From Methylomicrobium sp. (GTDB lineage Bacteria; Pseudomonadota; Gammaproteobacteria; Methylococcales; Methylomonadaceae): DNA of 55,957 nucleotides. Under the pieces are notes generated by a model. That model saw only the letters and a program-made list of their open reading frames with translations, was not told where the DNA came from and searched no databases. The stretch covers positions 1-55,957 of the forward strand of contig JAGXSU010000133.1 of assembly GCA_018333785.1 (NCBI GenBank), read 5' to 3'. The position numbers and the translations under genes are program-made. Of this stretch, positions 1 to 9,144 are shown one piece after another (the stretch's first letter is position 1; the number at the start of each line of letters is the position of its first letter).

Positions 1-10
1 AAGGCTGAGG

Positions 11-147
11 CGTCATCCCGGCAGGGATCGCCGGGATCCAGGACACAAGGACGTGCTACAGCCCTCGCCATCCATGGCTTCTGGGCTCATGCCGGGCTGT
101 CCTGCCCGGCACCCTTCGGGCGAGTGCCAATCCCTGCCGGAACGACG
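11..147. repeat. Imperfect palindromic intergenic repeat
   Basis: The outer 18 bases at 11-28 and 130-147 are inverted copies matching at 15 of 18 positions. The interior holds further G+C-rich inverted stretches (around 20-35 and 90-120). It looks like a dispersed intergenic repeat or MITE-like unit. A related short motif (catcccgg) recurs twice near 31891-31921. Copy number elsewhere in the genome cannot be seen from here. Confidence 0.55.
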
Positions 148-182
148 GTAACCATTAATACAAACAACGCTCTCTAACAAGC

Positions 183-388
183 GTGGAAATCCCTAAAAAA
201 CTGGGAAACTTCAGATTTCAAATGGGGCAAACATTCAAAGTCAATGTCGAGCCGGTCTTCGGTCAGATCAAGAACAGCGGCTTCCGGGGTTTCAGTGTCC
301 GAGGCAAGACAAAGTTGCCAGTGAATTCTCGCCGATCCACACCAAATACAACTTTAAAAAATGGTCAAAGCGATGGGTGTGGGAATAG
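183..388 (+). pseudogene. IS1182-type transposase, C-terminal remnant with frameshift
   Basis: Read from 183, the frame gives a segment with VEPVFGQIKNSGFRGFSVRG, the pattern seen near the C-terminus of IS1182-family (DDE_Tnp_1) transposases. Near position 315 the homology moves to another frame, which continues as ASEFSPIHTKYNFKKW and stops at 386-388. The family normally has about 400-550 residues, so only the tail remains and it carries a frameshift. The upstream part of the gene is absent and is replaced by the palindromic repeat at 11-147. It is not expected to be functional. Assignment rests on motif recognition only. Confidence 0.6.
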
Positions 389-477
389 TGAGAGTCCAAA
401 TTTTGGGAAAGGGGCATTAAATCCCACCCGTTAAACAAATATAGGGCTTATCGCTAGGCTATTCTCGGACAAGGCTC

Positions 478-1356
478 CTAAACTTCTGCAGCTTCAGTAG
501 CCAATCGTTCTGCACGGGCCAATATGGCTTGTTCGCCGAATCCGCGCTGCCTTTTATCCCGCTCGATCAGCGCATAGGCTGAGTGATTGTGGATAGACTC
601 GAAATTTTCCGATTCGACGATATAAGCGCTGATGCGAGGTTCTGCCTCCAGGCGGCTTGCCACGTCCCGTACCATGTCTTCGACAAATTTGGGATTATCG
701 TAGGCATACTCGGTGACATATTTTTCATCAGGCCTCTTTAACAATCCGTAGATCTGACAAGAAGCTTCCTGCTCAACCAGTTCTATCAATTCCTCCAGCC
801 AGATAAAATCTTCAATCAGCACGGTCAGGGTGACATGTGAACGCTGATTGTGAGCGCCACGGTCTGAAATGGTTTTGGAACAAGGACACAGGCTGGTTAC
901 CGGCACGATCACTTTGATCCTTGTTTGAATTTGAGTGCCGGTAATTTCACCGATCAGACTGACCTGATAATCGAGCAAACTGCGCACTCCGCTGACCGGT
1001 GCGGCTTTGTCGATAAAAAACGGGAAGCGCATTTCGATATAACCTGATTCGGCATCCAGCCGTTCCGTCATTTCCGTCAACATCTGCCGGAACGACGCGA
1101 CGCTGATTTCCCGGTCATGCTGATTGAGTATCTCAACAAAACGCGACATGTGGGTGCCTTTAAAATCATGCGGTAAATTGACATACATGTCGAATTCAGC
1201 AATTGTATGCTGCTCACCTTCTGCACGGTCTTTCACCCGAACCGGATGGCGAATAGCCTTGATACCGACCTTATCAATGGCAATGCGCCTTGCATCGGGA
1301 ATGCCCTGCACATCTTTTAACAGGGATTTAGGCAAAATCTTATTCATCTTTATCAT
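478..1356 (-). CDS. folE2: GTP cyclohydrolase IB (FolE2)
   Basis: This 292-residue protein converts GTP to 7,8-dihydroneopterin triphosphate, the first step of folate and methanopterin pterin synthesis, in the cytoplasm. It matches the FolE2/MptA fold family over its full length: the N-terminal DVQGIPD segment, and the central LCPCSK cysteine followed by [10 protein letters not shown] with its histidine, both in the active site. Unlike FolE, FolE2 does not strictly depend on zinc and is a classic member of Zur regulons. It lies 7 bases after a COG0523 GTPase gene, last in the Zur-box cluster. A start at 1347 (second Met) is also possible; GAG just upstream of 1356 is only a weak ribosome binding site. 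Confidence 0.93.
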   Translation of the reverse strand: MIKMNKILPKSLLKDVQGIPDARRIAIDKVGIKAIRHPVRVKDRAEGEQHTIAEFDMYVNLPHDFKGTHMSRFVEILNQHDREISVASFRQMLTEMTERLDAESGYIEMRFPFFIDKAAPVSGVRSLLDYQVSLIGEITGTQIQTRIKVIVPVTSLCPCSKTISDRGAHNQRSHVTLTVLIEDFIWLEELIELVEQEASCQIYGLLKRPDEKYVTEYAYDNPKFVEDMVRDVASRLEAEPRISAYIVESENFESIHNHSAYALIERDKRQRGFGEQAILARAERLATEAAEV

Positions 1357-1363
1357 CTCAGAT

Positions 1364-2341
1364 TTAGGTCTTAGGCGTTTGTTCGCGTAGCGCAGTCATG
1401 ATTTCTTCGGCCAGTCCTTTAATTTTGCCGGTCGTAATGAGTACCAAACGCCCCCGGTTACCGGTTTCAGCACGATTTGGCAGCGGAACAGGTTGAAAAA
1501 GTCTTCCTGTGATGCCATGCACGACCAAAGGCTGGTTGTGTTCAAGAGTAAAAACAACACCTTTTAGCCTGACAATGTGTTCGCGATGCGCGTTCAGCAA
1601 ATTTTCCAGCACGGTTTGCAAGCGTGACCAGGCCATCGGTTGATCAAAATGCAGGGAGATACTGCTAAAGCCGTGATCGGGAGCATCAATGGCAGCCAGT
1701 GAGCCGACCGCCCGAAATTTGCTGCCAAAATTGAGCAGTTCTTCCGGGTCAAATTCGCCATTTATAACGTCCAGGCGAGGCGTTGCAGGCGCCAATTCAT
1801 TGAGCCTGTCGTGCAAGTGCCGGATCTGTCCGGAATCAGCCAGATCGGTTTGCGTTATTACCAGTTTATCCGCCCAGGCTATCTGAGCTTGGGCCTCGGG
1901 AAACCGGTTCAGATAATCATCGGCAGCAGTGGCCGATACAGTCGCGATCATGCCTTGATAATGGTATTTGGTCGATAGCCAGCGTTCATTCAACAAGGTA
2001 TCGAGAATAGGTTCGGGACTGGCAACACCGCTGGTTTCGATAAAAATCCGGCTGAACGGTTTATCGGATTTGTCATCCCAGGCCATACGCAGGTTTTTGA
2101 GCAATGGCGCAAGCGATCCGCGAACCTGACAGCATAAGCAACCGCCCGATAAAGTGGTCAACGGAATATTGCGTTCCTTGATGAGTTGTTGATCGATAGG
2201 TGTGGCACCAAACTCGTTGATAATGACCGCAGAATGCGGCTGAAATTGCAGCAAGCGGTTCAATAGCGTCGTTTTGCCGCTACCCAAAAAGCCGCTGAGT
2301 ACCACTACAGGTATTCGTTCGACGTTTTTTGACTTGATCAT
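1364..2341 (-). CDS. COG0523 (CobW/P47K) GTPase, putative zinc metallochaperone
   Basis: This is a 325-residue G3E-family GTPase. Visible motifs are the P-loop GFLGSGKTT near the N-terminus, the metal-binding CLCC motif (GGCLCCQV) near residue 70, ETSG (Walker B region) and TQTD in the NKxD position. The C-terminal CobW_C region is present. I place the start at 2341 because its ATG overlaps the stop of the upstream fhcA-like gene as ATGA, which implies translational coupling; an upstream in-frame ATG at 2371 lies inside that gene. Family members are thought to load metals, often zinc, onto target enzymes. Its fhcA and folE2 neighbours are candidate clients. Third COG0523 gene of the cluster; substrate unproven. 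Confidence 0.88.
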   Translation of the reverse strand: MIKSKNVERIPVVVLSGFLGSGKTTLLNRLLQFQPHSAVIINEFGATPIDQQLIKERNIPLTTLSGGCLCCQVRGSLAPLLKNLRMAWDDKSDKPFSRIFIETSGVASPEPILDTLLNERWLSTKYHYQGMIATVSATAADDYLNRFPEAQAQIAWADKLVITQTDLADSGQIRHLHDRLNELAPATPRLDVINGEFDPEELLNFGSKFRAVGSLAAIDAPDHGFSSISLHFDQPMAWSRLQTVLENLLNAHREHIVRLKGVVFTLEHNQPLVVHGITGRLFQPVPLPNRAETGNRGRLVLITTGKIKGLAEEIMTALREQTPKT

Positions 2342-4008
2342 GAATGGCTTGACAAATAAGGGTTTCCGCACGAATGCCTGATAAATCGCTCGTTATCGGA
2401 TTGATTAAAACTGACATCGGCAACGGCAAAACTATCCAACTTAAGATTGTAAAATTGATCGTAATAGTGTTGTACGCGGCGTTCTATTTGCTTGTCGAAC
2501 CCTGGCTGCACAATTTGAGCCGTGCCGTTGCGCCGCTCGACAATCTCGCCATCTTTGACCACTAAATGCCCGTTTTTAAACACGAGAGCGGCATGACCGA
2601 ACATTGCTGCTTTGTCCGCTTGTTCAGTGTAAACGGCAATATCGGCAACGGCACCCGGCATTAAATGCCCCCGATCCGCCAAGCCTAATAATTGAGCCGC
2701 CGCGGTCCGCGTCATGATCGCAATGTCATACAAGGTAAACTCTTTATGTAGATCTTTAAGCAACGACATTGCGACCGCTTCCTGATTCAACTGTGCCATA
2801 CACTCCAGGCGATAGTCTCTATCCATTAATAAACGGATCAGAAAAGGGTACATGGTAAAAGGTCCGCCATTGGGATGATCGGTTGTAAAAAACAGACGCC
2901 AGGGGTCTTCGGCCAGCAGGAATATCTCAAGACCGATTAACCACTGCAAACTGTTGACGAAACTGGATTCTTTATAGCGATAAGGAACAACGCCGCCGCT
3001 ACCCTCGCATTCCGCATCCCAGGTCACCCATTTGTTGGGCGAGGCGTCATGTCTGCGGCTGTATTGGGCGATCACGTCTCCGGAGATCGTCACTGTTTGC
3101 GCAAATAGAACCTGCCCTACGTCCATCGTAATATTCGGATGTTTTTTGAATCCATCAATCAGCTTGGCCGCAGCGGTCGAAAATCCACGCTCGCCTTCGT
3201 TACCGTAACCGTAAAACTGGATATGCGCCAAATGCATAGGCAAGCCTTGGGCTGCCTCCATGGTTGCCAGCGCCGTATCGACATTGCCGGGAATGCCCAA
3301 ATTATTGCAATGCACATGAACCGGATGCGGAAGCTGGATTTCGCAAGCGGCACGTTGCAAGGTTTGCAGAATATGCCGCGAACTTAAACCGTATTCAGGA
3401 ACCTGATCATCCAGATCAAAACTGCGAGCATTTGACTTAAACGCATTCGCTCCTCCGGCGTTAATCACTTTTAACCCCAGACAGCGGGTGGCATGCAACG
3501 TCCAGGCTACGTAATCGTTTATCTGATTTTGCGAAACTCCGGTCCGTAATAAGCGCAATAAATAATCATCATTACCTAATATCGCAAGTCCCGCTGTATC
3601 GATGATAGGAATATCCGCCATTTGCAGATGCGCATCCAGGGCATTAATCGGCAGAACAGCGGGTTCTACAACTGTCGTATAACCCATGATCGCATAGCGG
3701 TAACCGGTTTCGGTCGCCGACCATCGCCCCGTACTGAAAGGATGGTTGAGCTTGCGGGCCAGAAAATTGCGGTGTTGTTCGGGCAATAACAAACGCGCAG
3801 TATTGACGTTGCCTCCGGCAATATGACTGTGGATATCAATGGCACCGGCCATGACGACTTTTCCGGTTATGTCATATTCCACATCGGCAAGGCTGGCAGA
3901 TTCAGGAGGATTGACAATGACTCCGCCGCGAATATAGATATCGCTGACAACACCTTCTTGCTTTTGGGCCGGATCGTATATTTTTCCGCCTTTTAACCGA
4001 ATCAACAT
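2338..4008 (-). CDS. fhcA: Formylmethanofuran dehydrogenase / Fhc complex subunit A paralogue
   Basis: This 556-residue amidohydrolase-superfamily protein resembles FhcA/FmdA, which hydrolyses formylmethanofuran to formate at a binuclear zinc site in the formyltransferase/hydrolase complex. Signatures are DIHSHIAGGNVNTARLLLPE near residues 58-77 (H60, H62), K180 as the likely carboxylated lysine, VHVHCNN (H231/H233), H262 and FFTTDHPNGGP (D377). All expected metal ligands are therefore present. The usual partners fhcB, fhcC and fhcD are absent here; it sits instead among COG0523 GTPases behind a Zur-type operator. I prefer the start at 4008, with AAGGGA upstream, over an in-frame ATG at 4035. 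It is probably a zinc-starvation duplicate, but it could be the only copy in the genome. Confidence 0.85.
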   Translation of the reverse strand: MLIRLKGGKIYDPAQKQEGVVSDIYIRGGVIVNPPESASLADVEYDITGKVVMAGAIDIHSHIAGGNVNTARLLLPEQHRNFLARKLNHPFSTGRWSATETGYRYAIMGYTTVVEPAVLPINALDAHLQMADIPIIDTAGLAILGNDDYLLRLLRTGVSQNQINDYVAWTLHATRCLGLKVINAGGANAFKSNARSFDLDDQVPEYGLSSRHILQTLQRAACEIQLPHPVHVHCNNLGIPGNVDTALATMEAAQGLPMHLAHIQFYGYGNEGERGFSTAAAKLIDGFKKHPNITMDVGQVLFAQTVTISGDVIAQYSRRHDASPNKWVTWDAECEGSGGVVPYRYKESSFVNSLQWLIGLEIFLLAEDPWRLFFTTDHPNGGPFTMYPFLIRLLMDRDYRLECMAQLNQEAVAMSLLKDLHKEFTLYDIAIMTRTAAAQLLGLADRGHLMPGAVADIAVYTEQADKAAMFGHAALVFKNGHLVVKDGEIVERRNGTAQIVQPGFDKQIERRVQHYYDQFYNLKLDSFAVADVSFNQSDNERFIRHSCGNPYLSSHS

Positions 4009-4038
4009 CTTTTGGATTCCCTTAACATAAAACAATCA

Positions 4039-5025
4039 TCAAATTCTGCATTCATCCAAGGCACTGAAAAACGATTCACGGGGCAAATTACGGCCGATGA
4101 AAACCATAACGCTTTTACGCGTTTCGTCTATTGGCCAAGGCTTGCCGAAATCGTAATTCATCAACATATGGACCCCTTGATAAATTACGCTGGCGTCATG
4201 ACCTTTGATATTCATGATGCCTTTGTAGCGAAGCATGTCCTGTCCATAGATCTGAATCATCGCATCCAGGAACGCAAGAATGCGTGAAGGTTCAAATGCT
4301 TGATCGCTTTGATAGACGAAGGATGTGACCTCATCATCATGCTCATGACTGACGTCTTCAAGAAAATCAGGCTCAATCTCTAAAATCGTTTGTAAATTAA
4401 AGCCGCGAATGTCGAGGATGTCACTTAAATTGCACACCCCGAAATTAGCCTGTTGAATCGGGGCACGCGGATTCATCGCCCGCAATCGTTTTTCCAGGCT
4501 ATTCAAGTGCTCCGGTTCCGACAAATCGCTCTTTGTCAGCAGCAAACGGTCGGCAAACGCAACTTGTTCCTGGGCTTCATGATGTTCATCCAGTTGTTGC
4601 TGCGCGTGTATGGCATCGACAACAGTGATAATCGCATCCAGCGAATAAAATTCAGCAATCGCTTCTTCTACAAAAAATGTCTGGGCGACGGGCGCAGGAT
4701 CCGCTAAACCGGTTGTTTCGATAATGACCCGGTCGAAATGAATTTGCCCGGTTTTATGCTTTTCGCTCAACTCGCCCAGAATGCGCACCAAATCGCCGCG
4801 TACCGTACAACAAATGCAACCATTATTCATTTCGACAATTTGTTCTTCCCCTTGAATCAGAAGATCATTATCGATGCCTTCCTCGCCAAATTCGTTTTCA
4901 ATGACCGCGATCCGGTGACCATGCTCCTCGGATAAGATGCGATTCAACAAAGTGGTTTTTCCGGCACCCAAAAATCCGGTCAGAATGGTCACGGGCACTG
5001 GATTGAGTTGTTTTGACTCGGTCAT
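4039..5025 (-). CDS. COG0523 (CobW/YjiA-type) GTPase
   Basis: This 328-residue G3E GTPase has the P-loop GFLGAGKTT, the metal-binding CICC motif in NNGCICCTVRGDL, ETTGLADPAP and the guanine-specificity motif TKSD. The C-terminal CobW_C domain carries an HDD segment, possibly metal-binding. It resembles the YjiA/YeiR branch of putative zinc chaperones. Its stop lies 30 bases before the chosen start of the fhcA-like gene. The 103-base gap upstream, after the DUF1826 gene, is the longest in the cluster and could hold a secondary promoter, though no second Zur-like palindrome was seen there. It is clearly distinct in sequence from the other two COG0523 proteins of the cluster. Confidence 0.9.
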   Translation of the reverse strand: MTESKQLNPVPVTILTGFLGAGKTTLLNRILSEEHGHRIAVIENEFGEEGIDNDLLIQGEEQIVEMNNGCICCTVRGDLVRILGELSEKHKTGQIHFDRVIIETTGLADPAPVAQTFFVEEAIAEFYSLDAIITVVDAIHAQQQLDEHHEAQEQVAFADRLLLTKSDLSEPEHLNSLEKRLRAMNPRAPIQQANFGVCNLSDILDIRGFNLQTILEIEPDFLEDVSHEHDDEVTSFVYQSDQAFEPSRILAFLDAMIQIYGQDMLRYKGIMNIKGHDASVIYQGVHMLMNYDFGKPWPIDETRKSVMVFIGRNLPRESFFSALDECRI

Positions 5026-5128
5026 GCATTATCTCCGGTGTATTGCTTAACGATAGGAAAAGGGGAATGATTATTGCGTCTTTACTGACGCTAAAAACGA
5101 GTGGGCAGGCATTTTTCAGTTAGAACCC

Positions 5129-5797
5129 TCAGGCAAAATCCAGGGTGAGCAATAACCGACGAGGCAGATCGGCGCTGAGTTTTGGCGAACGATGCACGGC
5201 TCCGTGCAGTTCGTTACCTGTCCAATTGATGCCTTTCAGAAGACCGACCGAAAAGGTCGGCATGGTATGAATAAAGCTTGAATCATGAACAATTTCTGAT
5301 GGGTCATCCTTGGAATCATGCCTGACAAGAACCGGTTTCATGCGCTTAACTTCTTTGTCTTTAAGCCATTCTGTGCCAATGCCGCCGTAAGTAGAAACCA
5401 GGCGGCACGGAACCGCATCGACATGAAACTTGGGGCACATCGGGCGATCCAGGGTTCGCAGTCGTAAACCGACCCGTTTAAGGTCAAACAAATCGCAAAA
5501 CAAGGTGGTCAGGTGAGTAATGTCCTGACAAAAAGCGGCATAGCCTTCGATGCGTCTTGCCGCTGGTAGCAACCCGGTAAAATCAAACGTATTGACCGCT
5601 AAATTCTCGATAACGCTGATATCGACGGCGCTTTGCAGCAACTCGTCAATAAAGGCTTGGACGCGAGGATCAATTGCTCGATTTATCTGGCAAATATTGA
5701 CACTGTCTTGATAAATTCGTGTCAGATCGGCTAAATCATCCGAAATTATCGCTTCCGAATAGGCCGGTTTAAAAATAGTGCGGGGATTGGCGGACAT
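5129..5797 (-). CDS. DUF1826 family protein
   Basis: This is a 222-residue soluble protein with no signal peptide. It contains the pattern CPKFHVDAVPCRLVSTYGG near residues 120-140, typical of DUF1826, and a conserved GIGTEWL stretch. The Cys, His and Asp residues could bind metal, but the biochemical role is unknown. In many proteobacteria DUF1826 genes lie beside COG0523 GTPase genes in zinc-responsive clusters. Here it is 28 bases downstream of the first COG0523 gene, which supports membership in the same operon. The sequence itself does not support a more specific function. Confidence 0.85.
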   Translation of the reverse strand: MSANPRTIFKPAYSEAIISDDLADLTRIYQDSVNICQINRAIDPRVQAFIDELLQSAVDISVIENLAVNTFDFTGLLPAARRIEGYAAFCQDITHLTTLFCDLFDLKRVGLRLRTLDRPMCPKFHVDAVPCRLVSTYGGIGTEWLKDKEVKRMKPVLVRHDSKDDPSEIVHDSSFIHTMPTFSVGLLKGINWTGNELHGAVHRSPKLSADLPRRLLLTLDFA

Positions 5798-5825
5798 AAT
5801 TTCTTCCTCGTTCTTTCAAAATGTT

Positions 5826-7052
5826 TTATTCCATCTCAGCCGAAGCCGGTTCAAGCCACTGTGGAAAATCATCCTGGAAATGCCTCCAGGCTTCAGGCCC
5901 CAGATCTAATTCATCATCGGACAAGAGACAACTATCCAACTCTTGCCGGGTTTGATCGGCATTGACATTTTGACCGATAAAAACCAGTTCCTGGCGGCAA
6001 TCACCAAACTGCGTCTGCCAGTTGGCTTTAATATCGGCAATATGCTCTTCCGGCCATTCAGACTCAGGCACCGAAGCCCACCAGCGTCCGGCACAGCCAT
6101 GCTGCATCATGCCGCCGGCTTGTGACCAGGTGCCTACCCATTCGGGGCGTGATGCGAGCCAGAAAAATCCTTTGGAACGCAGCAAGGTACCGTTATCCCA
6201 ATCACCCTCATGCAAATAGTCATAAAACCGGCCCGGATGAAAAGGGCGGCGAGCGCTATAAACAAAACTGGCAATGCCGTATTCTTCGGTTTCAGGCTGA
6301 TGCTCGCCACGCATTTCTTGTAACCAGCCCGGCGCTTGCGCGGCTTTGTCAAAATCGAATTTTTCTGTGTTTAACAGTTTAACGAGCGGCGCCTGTCCCA
6401 TGACCATGGGAATGATCTCTGCATCGCGGTTTAGCTGCCGCAGTATTGCTGTCATATTGGCTATCTCATCGGTACTGACCAAATCGATTTTGGAAATCAA
6501 AATGACGTTGCTGAATTCGATTTGATCGACCAGCAGATCGGCGATATTGCGCTCGTCATCTTCGCCTAATTCCGCATTGATTTCTTTCAGTGATTGCGCT
6601 TCCATGTAATCACGCATGAAATTGACGGCATCAACGACAGTCACCATTGTGTCCAATTGAGCAATATCCGATAAACTAACGCCAAGTTCGTCTCTGAAAG
6701 TAAACGTTTCAGCGATCGGCATCGGCTCTGCGATCCCGGTAGACTCGATCAGTAAATAATCGAAACGGCCTTCGTTAGCCAATTTTCCGACTTCAACCAG
6801 TAAATCTTCGCGCAATGTGCAACAGATACAACCGTTGCTCATTTCGATCAGTTTTTCCTCGGAGCGGCTCAGCGATAATTCGTTTTTAACCAGGGCCGCA
6901 TCGATATTCACTTCACTCATATCATTAACAATTACGGCAATCTTCAAGTTTTCCCGGTTATTCAGGATGTTGTTCAGCAGCGTGGTTTTTCCCGCACCTA
7001 AAAAGCCGGACAGCACTGTAACGGGGAGTTTGCGTGACAAATTTTCAAACAT
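5826..7052 (-). CDS. zigA: COG0523 GTPase, ZigA/YciC-like zinc chaperone
   Basis: This 408-residue G3E GTPase is the first gene after the Zur-type operator. It has the P-loop GFLGAGKTT, the CICC motif within SNGCICCTLREDL, ESTGIAEP and the SKID guanine-binding motif. The C-terminal region with RSKGFFWLASRPEW, then GGWW-like and VFIGQN motifs, is typical of the longer ZigA/YciC subgroup, which is induced on zinc depletion and hands zinc to essential enzymes. A GAGG ribosome binding site lies 7 bases before the ATG. The promoter region carries the 31-bp palindrome at 7071-7101. The subgroup call is fairly strong; in vivo clients are unknown. Confidence 0.88.
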   Translation of the reverse strand: MFENLSRKLPVTVLSGFLGAGKTTLLNNILNNRENLKIAVIVNDMSEVNIDAALVKNELSLSRSEEKLIEMSNGCICCTLREDLLVEVGKLANEGRFDYLLIESTGIAEPMPIAETFTFRDELGVSLSDIAQLDTMVTVVDAVNFMRDYMEAQSLKEINAELGEDDERNIADLLVDQIEFSNVILISKIDLVSTDEIANMTAILRQLNRDAEIIPMVMGQAPLVKLLNTEKFDFDKAAQAPGWLQEMRGEHQPETEEYGIASFVYSARRPFHPGRFYDYLHEGDWDNGTLLRSKGFFWLASRPEWVGTWSQAGGMMQHGCAGRWWASVPESEWPEEHIADIKANWQTQFGDCRQELVFIGQNVNADQTRQELDSCLLSDDELDLGPEAWRHFQDDFPQWLEPASAEME

Positions 7053-7070
7053 TTTAAAACCTCAATGAAT

Positions 7071-7101
7071 TTTACAAATGTTATAACATAACATTTGTAA
7101 A
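7071..7101. promoter_or_regulatory. Zur-type operator (31-bp perfect palindrome)
   Basis: Two 14-base arms surround a 3-base centre with no mismatch. The core reads ATGTTATaacATAACAT, the pattern of enterobacterial Zur boxes. It ends 19 bases before the start codon of the ZigA-like gene and overlaps a TATAAC-like -10 region for the leftward promoter, so binding of a repressor would block transcription. It also lies about 80 bases from the rightward hemW start. The downstream genes (COG0523, folE2) are classic Zur targets, which supports the call. Confidence 0.85.
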
Positions 7102-7179
7102 GCACAAAACACTTCCCTTCTTAATGCCGCTCACGTCAGTGTTACACTAGCCTTTTTTGAACCGCCAAAGTTAATCGAA

Positions 7180-8310
7180 TTGATCCCGCTAAGTCTTTAT
7201 ATCCATATTCCCTGGTGCATCAGAAAATGTCCTTACTGCGATTTTAATTCTCATGCGGTCAAGGGCGAGCTTCCGGAACAGCGCTATGTCTCGGTGTTAT
7301 TAAGTGATCTGGACCATGATCTTCAGCATTTTGCGATAACCCGGCCGATCAGCAGTATTTTTATCGGCGGCGGCACACCGAGTCTGTTTTCGCCGGAAGC
7401 GCTCAATAGTTTGCTGGAAGGCATTAAACAGAAAGTCGGCTTTTCGGATAATCTGGAAATTACGCTGGAAGCCAATCCCGGCACTTTTGAGCTGGATAAG
7501 TTTGCAGAGTTTAGAGCACTGGGGATCAATCGCCTGTCAATCGGCGTTCAAAGCTTTAATGATAGCTTGTTGCAAAAACTCGGTCGGGTACATTCGTCTA
7601 AAGAGGCGATTCGTGCCGCAGAAACCGCACATCAGGTAGGATTTGACAATTTTAACCTGGACTTGATGTTTGGGCTGCCCGCTACGGACAATCACAGCAG
7701 CCGGACCGACGTTGAAATGGCGATCAAACTGAACCCAGCGCATATTTCGTTTTACCAGCTTACGCTGGAACCCAATACCTTGTTTCACAAGTTCCCCCCG
7801 CAATTGCCCGATGATGAGCATATCTATGCGGAACAGCAGGCCTGTCAACGGCTATTGGCGGACCACCAATACGGCCAATATGAAATTTCGGCTTACAGTA
7901 AGCCTGATTTCGAGTGCCGCCATAATCTTAATTATTGGCAATTTGGCGATTACCTGGGTATCGGCGCGGGTGCGCATGGCAAAATAAGCGCTCATCTGCC
8001 AAAGGGCATATTCCGCACCGCCAAGCCCAAAAGCCCCGAAATTTATCAAGCCCAAACGCATCGTCAACCGGGCGTCGCGATTGAAACCGATGTATTGGCA
8101 TTGGAGTTTATGATGAACCAGCTCCGGCTTAAAAAAGGATTTACGCAGAGCCATTATGAACGCATGACAGGATTAAGCGCCGAATCGTTGCAACCCGCAT
8201 TGGGCGAGTGCATCAATCTGGGTTTGATCTGCCATGAAGAGGGGGTTTACAAATGCAGCGAAAAAGGCTGGAATTTTCTGGACTCGGTGCTCGAAAGGTT
8301 CATTCGTTAG
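7180..8310 (+). CDS. hemW: Heme chaperone HemW (radical SAM)
   Basis: This 376-residue radical SAM protein binds a [4Fe-4S] cluster through CIRKCPYC (C13, C17, C20), preceded by the family signature LYIHIPWC. IGGGTPS and the GVQSF and NLDLMFGLP stretches are also typical. HemW is now regarded as a heme-insertion chaperone for respiratory enzymes; it was formerly annotated as oxygen-independent coproporphyrinogen oxidase, and it lacks the extra N-terminal residues of HemN. The start appears to be TTG at 7180, since family proteins begin shortly before LYIHIPWC. It diverges from the zinc-starvation cluster and is followed 67 bases later by pyrE. Confidence 0.92.
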   Translation: MIPLSLYIHIPWCIRKCPYCDFNSHAVKGELPEQRYVSVLLSDLDHDLQHFAITRPISSIFIGGGTPSLFSPEALNSLLEGIKQKVGFSDNLEITLEANPGTFELDKFAEFRALGINRLSIGVQSFNDSLLQKLGRVHSSKEAIRAAETAHQVGFDNFNLDLMFGLPATDNHSSRTDVEMAIKLNPAHISFYQLTLEPNTLFHKFPPQLPDDEHIYAEQQACQRLLADHQYGQYEISAYSKPDFECRHNLNYWQFGDYLGIGAGAHGKISAHLPKGIFRTAKPKSPEIYQAQTHRQPGVAIETDVLALEFMMNQLRLKKGFTQSHYERMTGLSAESLQPALGECINLGLICHEEGVYKCSEKGWNFLDSVLERFIR

Positions 8311-8377
8311 CACACGCGGGTTATACTAATCGCTGTACTGACAATCTTTAAGCCCTTACTCGGAAGCCACTTAAACT

Positions 8378-9037
8378 ATGCTTGCTTTTCAAAAAGACTT
8401 TATTCACTACACATTGGACTGCGGCGTACTGAAGTTTGGTGAATTCCAGCTCAAGTCCGGTCGGACCAGCCCCTTTTTTTTCAATACCGGTTTATTTAAA
8501 ACCGGTGCGCAATTGGGCAAATTGGGCGAATTTTATGCCTATGCGCTCATCGAATCCAAATTGCCTGTCGACGTGTTGTTCGGCCCCGCTTACAAGGGTA
8601 TACCGCTGGTTTGCGCCACGGCAATCGCTTATGCGCGGCTGACCGGCCAAGATATTCCGTTTGCTTTTAACCGGAAAGAAGCGAAGGACCATGGAGAGGG
8701 CGGCACTCTCGTTGGCGCGGAATTGGCTGGTAATATTCTGATATTGGATGATGTGATCACCGCAGGAACCTCTGTCAGAGAATCTGTCGCCATTATCAGA
8801 GCCGCGAATGCCAAACCAGCCGGCGTGCTGATTGCGCTGGATCGCCAGGAAAAAGGCGAAAACCAATTATCGGCAACTCAAGAAGTCAGCACCACTTACG
8901 AAATGCCTGTATTTTCAATTATCAGTCTTGAGCACATTATCGAATATCTGACTGAACAGCCTGAAGCCACGGCCTATTTAGTCAACATTAATGCCTACAG
9001 GGAAAAGTACGGCGTCACAAATTCTCATGTCGAATGA
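8378..9037 (+). CDS. pyrE: Orotate phosphoribosyltransferase
   Basis: This 219-residue cytoplasmic enzyme transfers ribose 5-phosphate from PRPP to orotate to give OMP in pyrimidine synthesis. The PRPP-binding signature [17 protein letters not shown] lies near residues 122-138, and [15 protein letters not shown] carries the flexible-loop lysines. The N-terminus [11 protein letters not shown] is typical of gammaproteobacterial PyrE, and the length is as expected. The gene stands alone between hemW and the dynamin-like gene on the same strand. No attenuator was recognised upstream. Confidence 0.96.
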   Translation: MLAFQKDFIHYTLDCGVLKFGEFQLKSGRTSPFFFNTGLFKTGAQLGKLGEFYAYALIESKLPVDVLFGPAYKGIPLVCATAIAYARLTGQDIPFAFNRKEAKDHGEGGTLVGAELAGNILILDDVITAGTSVRESVAIIRAANAKPAGVLIALDRQEKGENQLSATQEVSTTYEMPVFSIISLEHIIEYLTEQPEATAYLVNINAYREKYGVTNSHVE

Positions 9038-9144
9038 TTTATAGCCGCACCTGACTAACAGTAATCAAGATATAGTCTACAATTACCCCGAAACAGGTTT
9101 TACCGACTTGACCCCTGCAGACCAGTGACAGCAAAAGGCTTGCC

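Noticed and set aside
11-147. Possible CRISPR array from repeated G+C-rich words
   Set aside because: There are only two inverted arms and nested words, with no regular direct repeat and spacer spacing.
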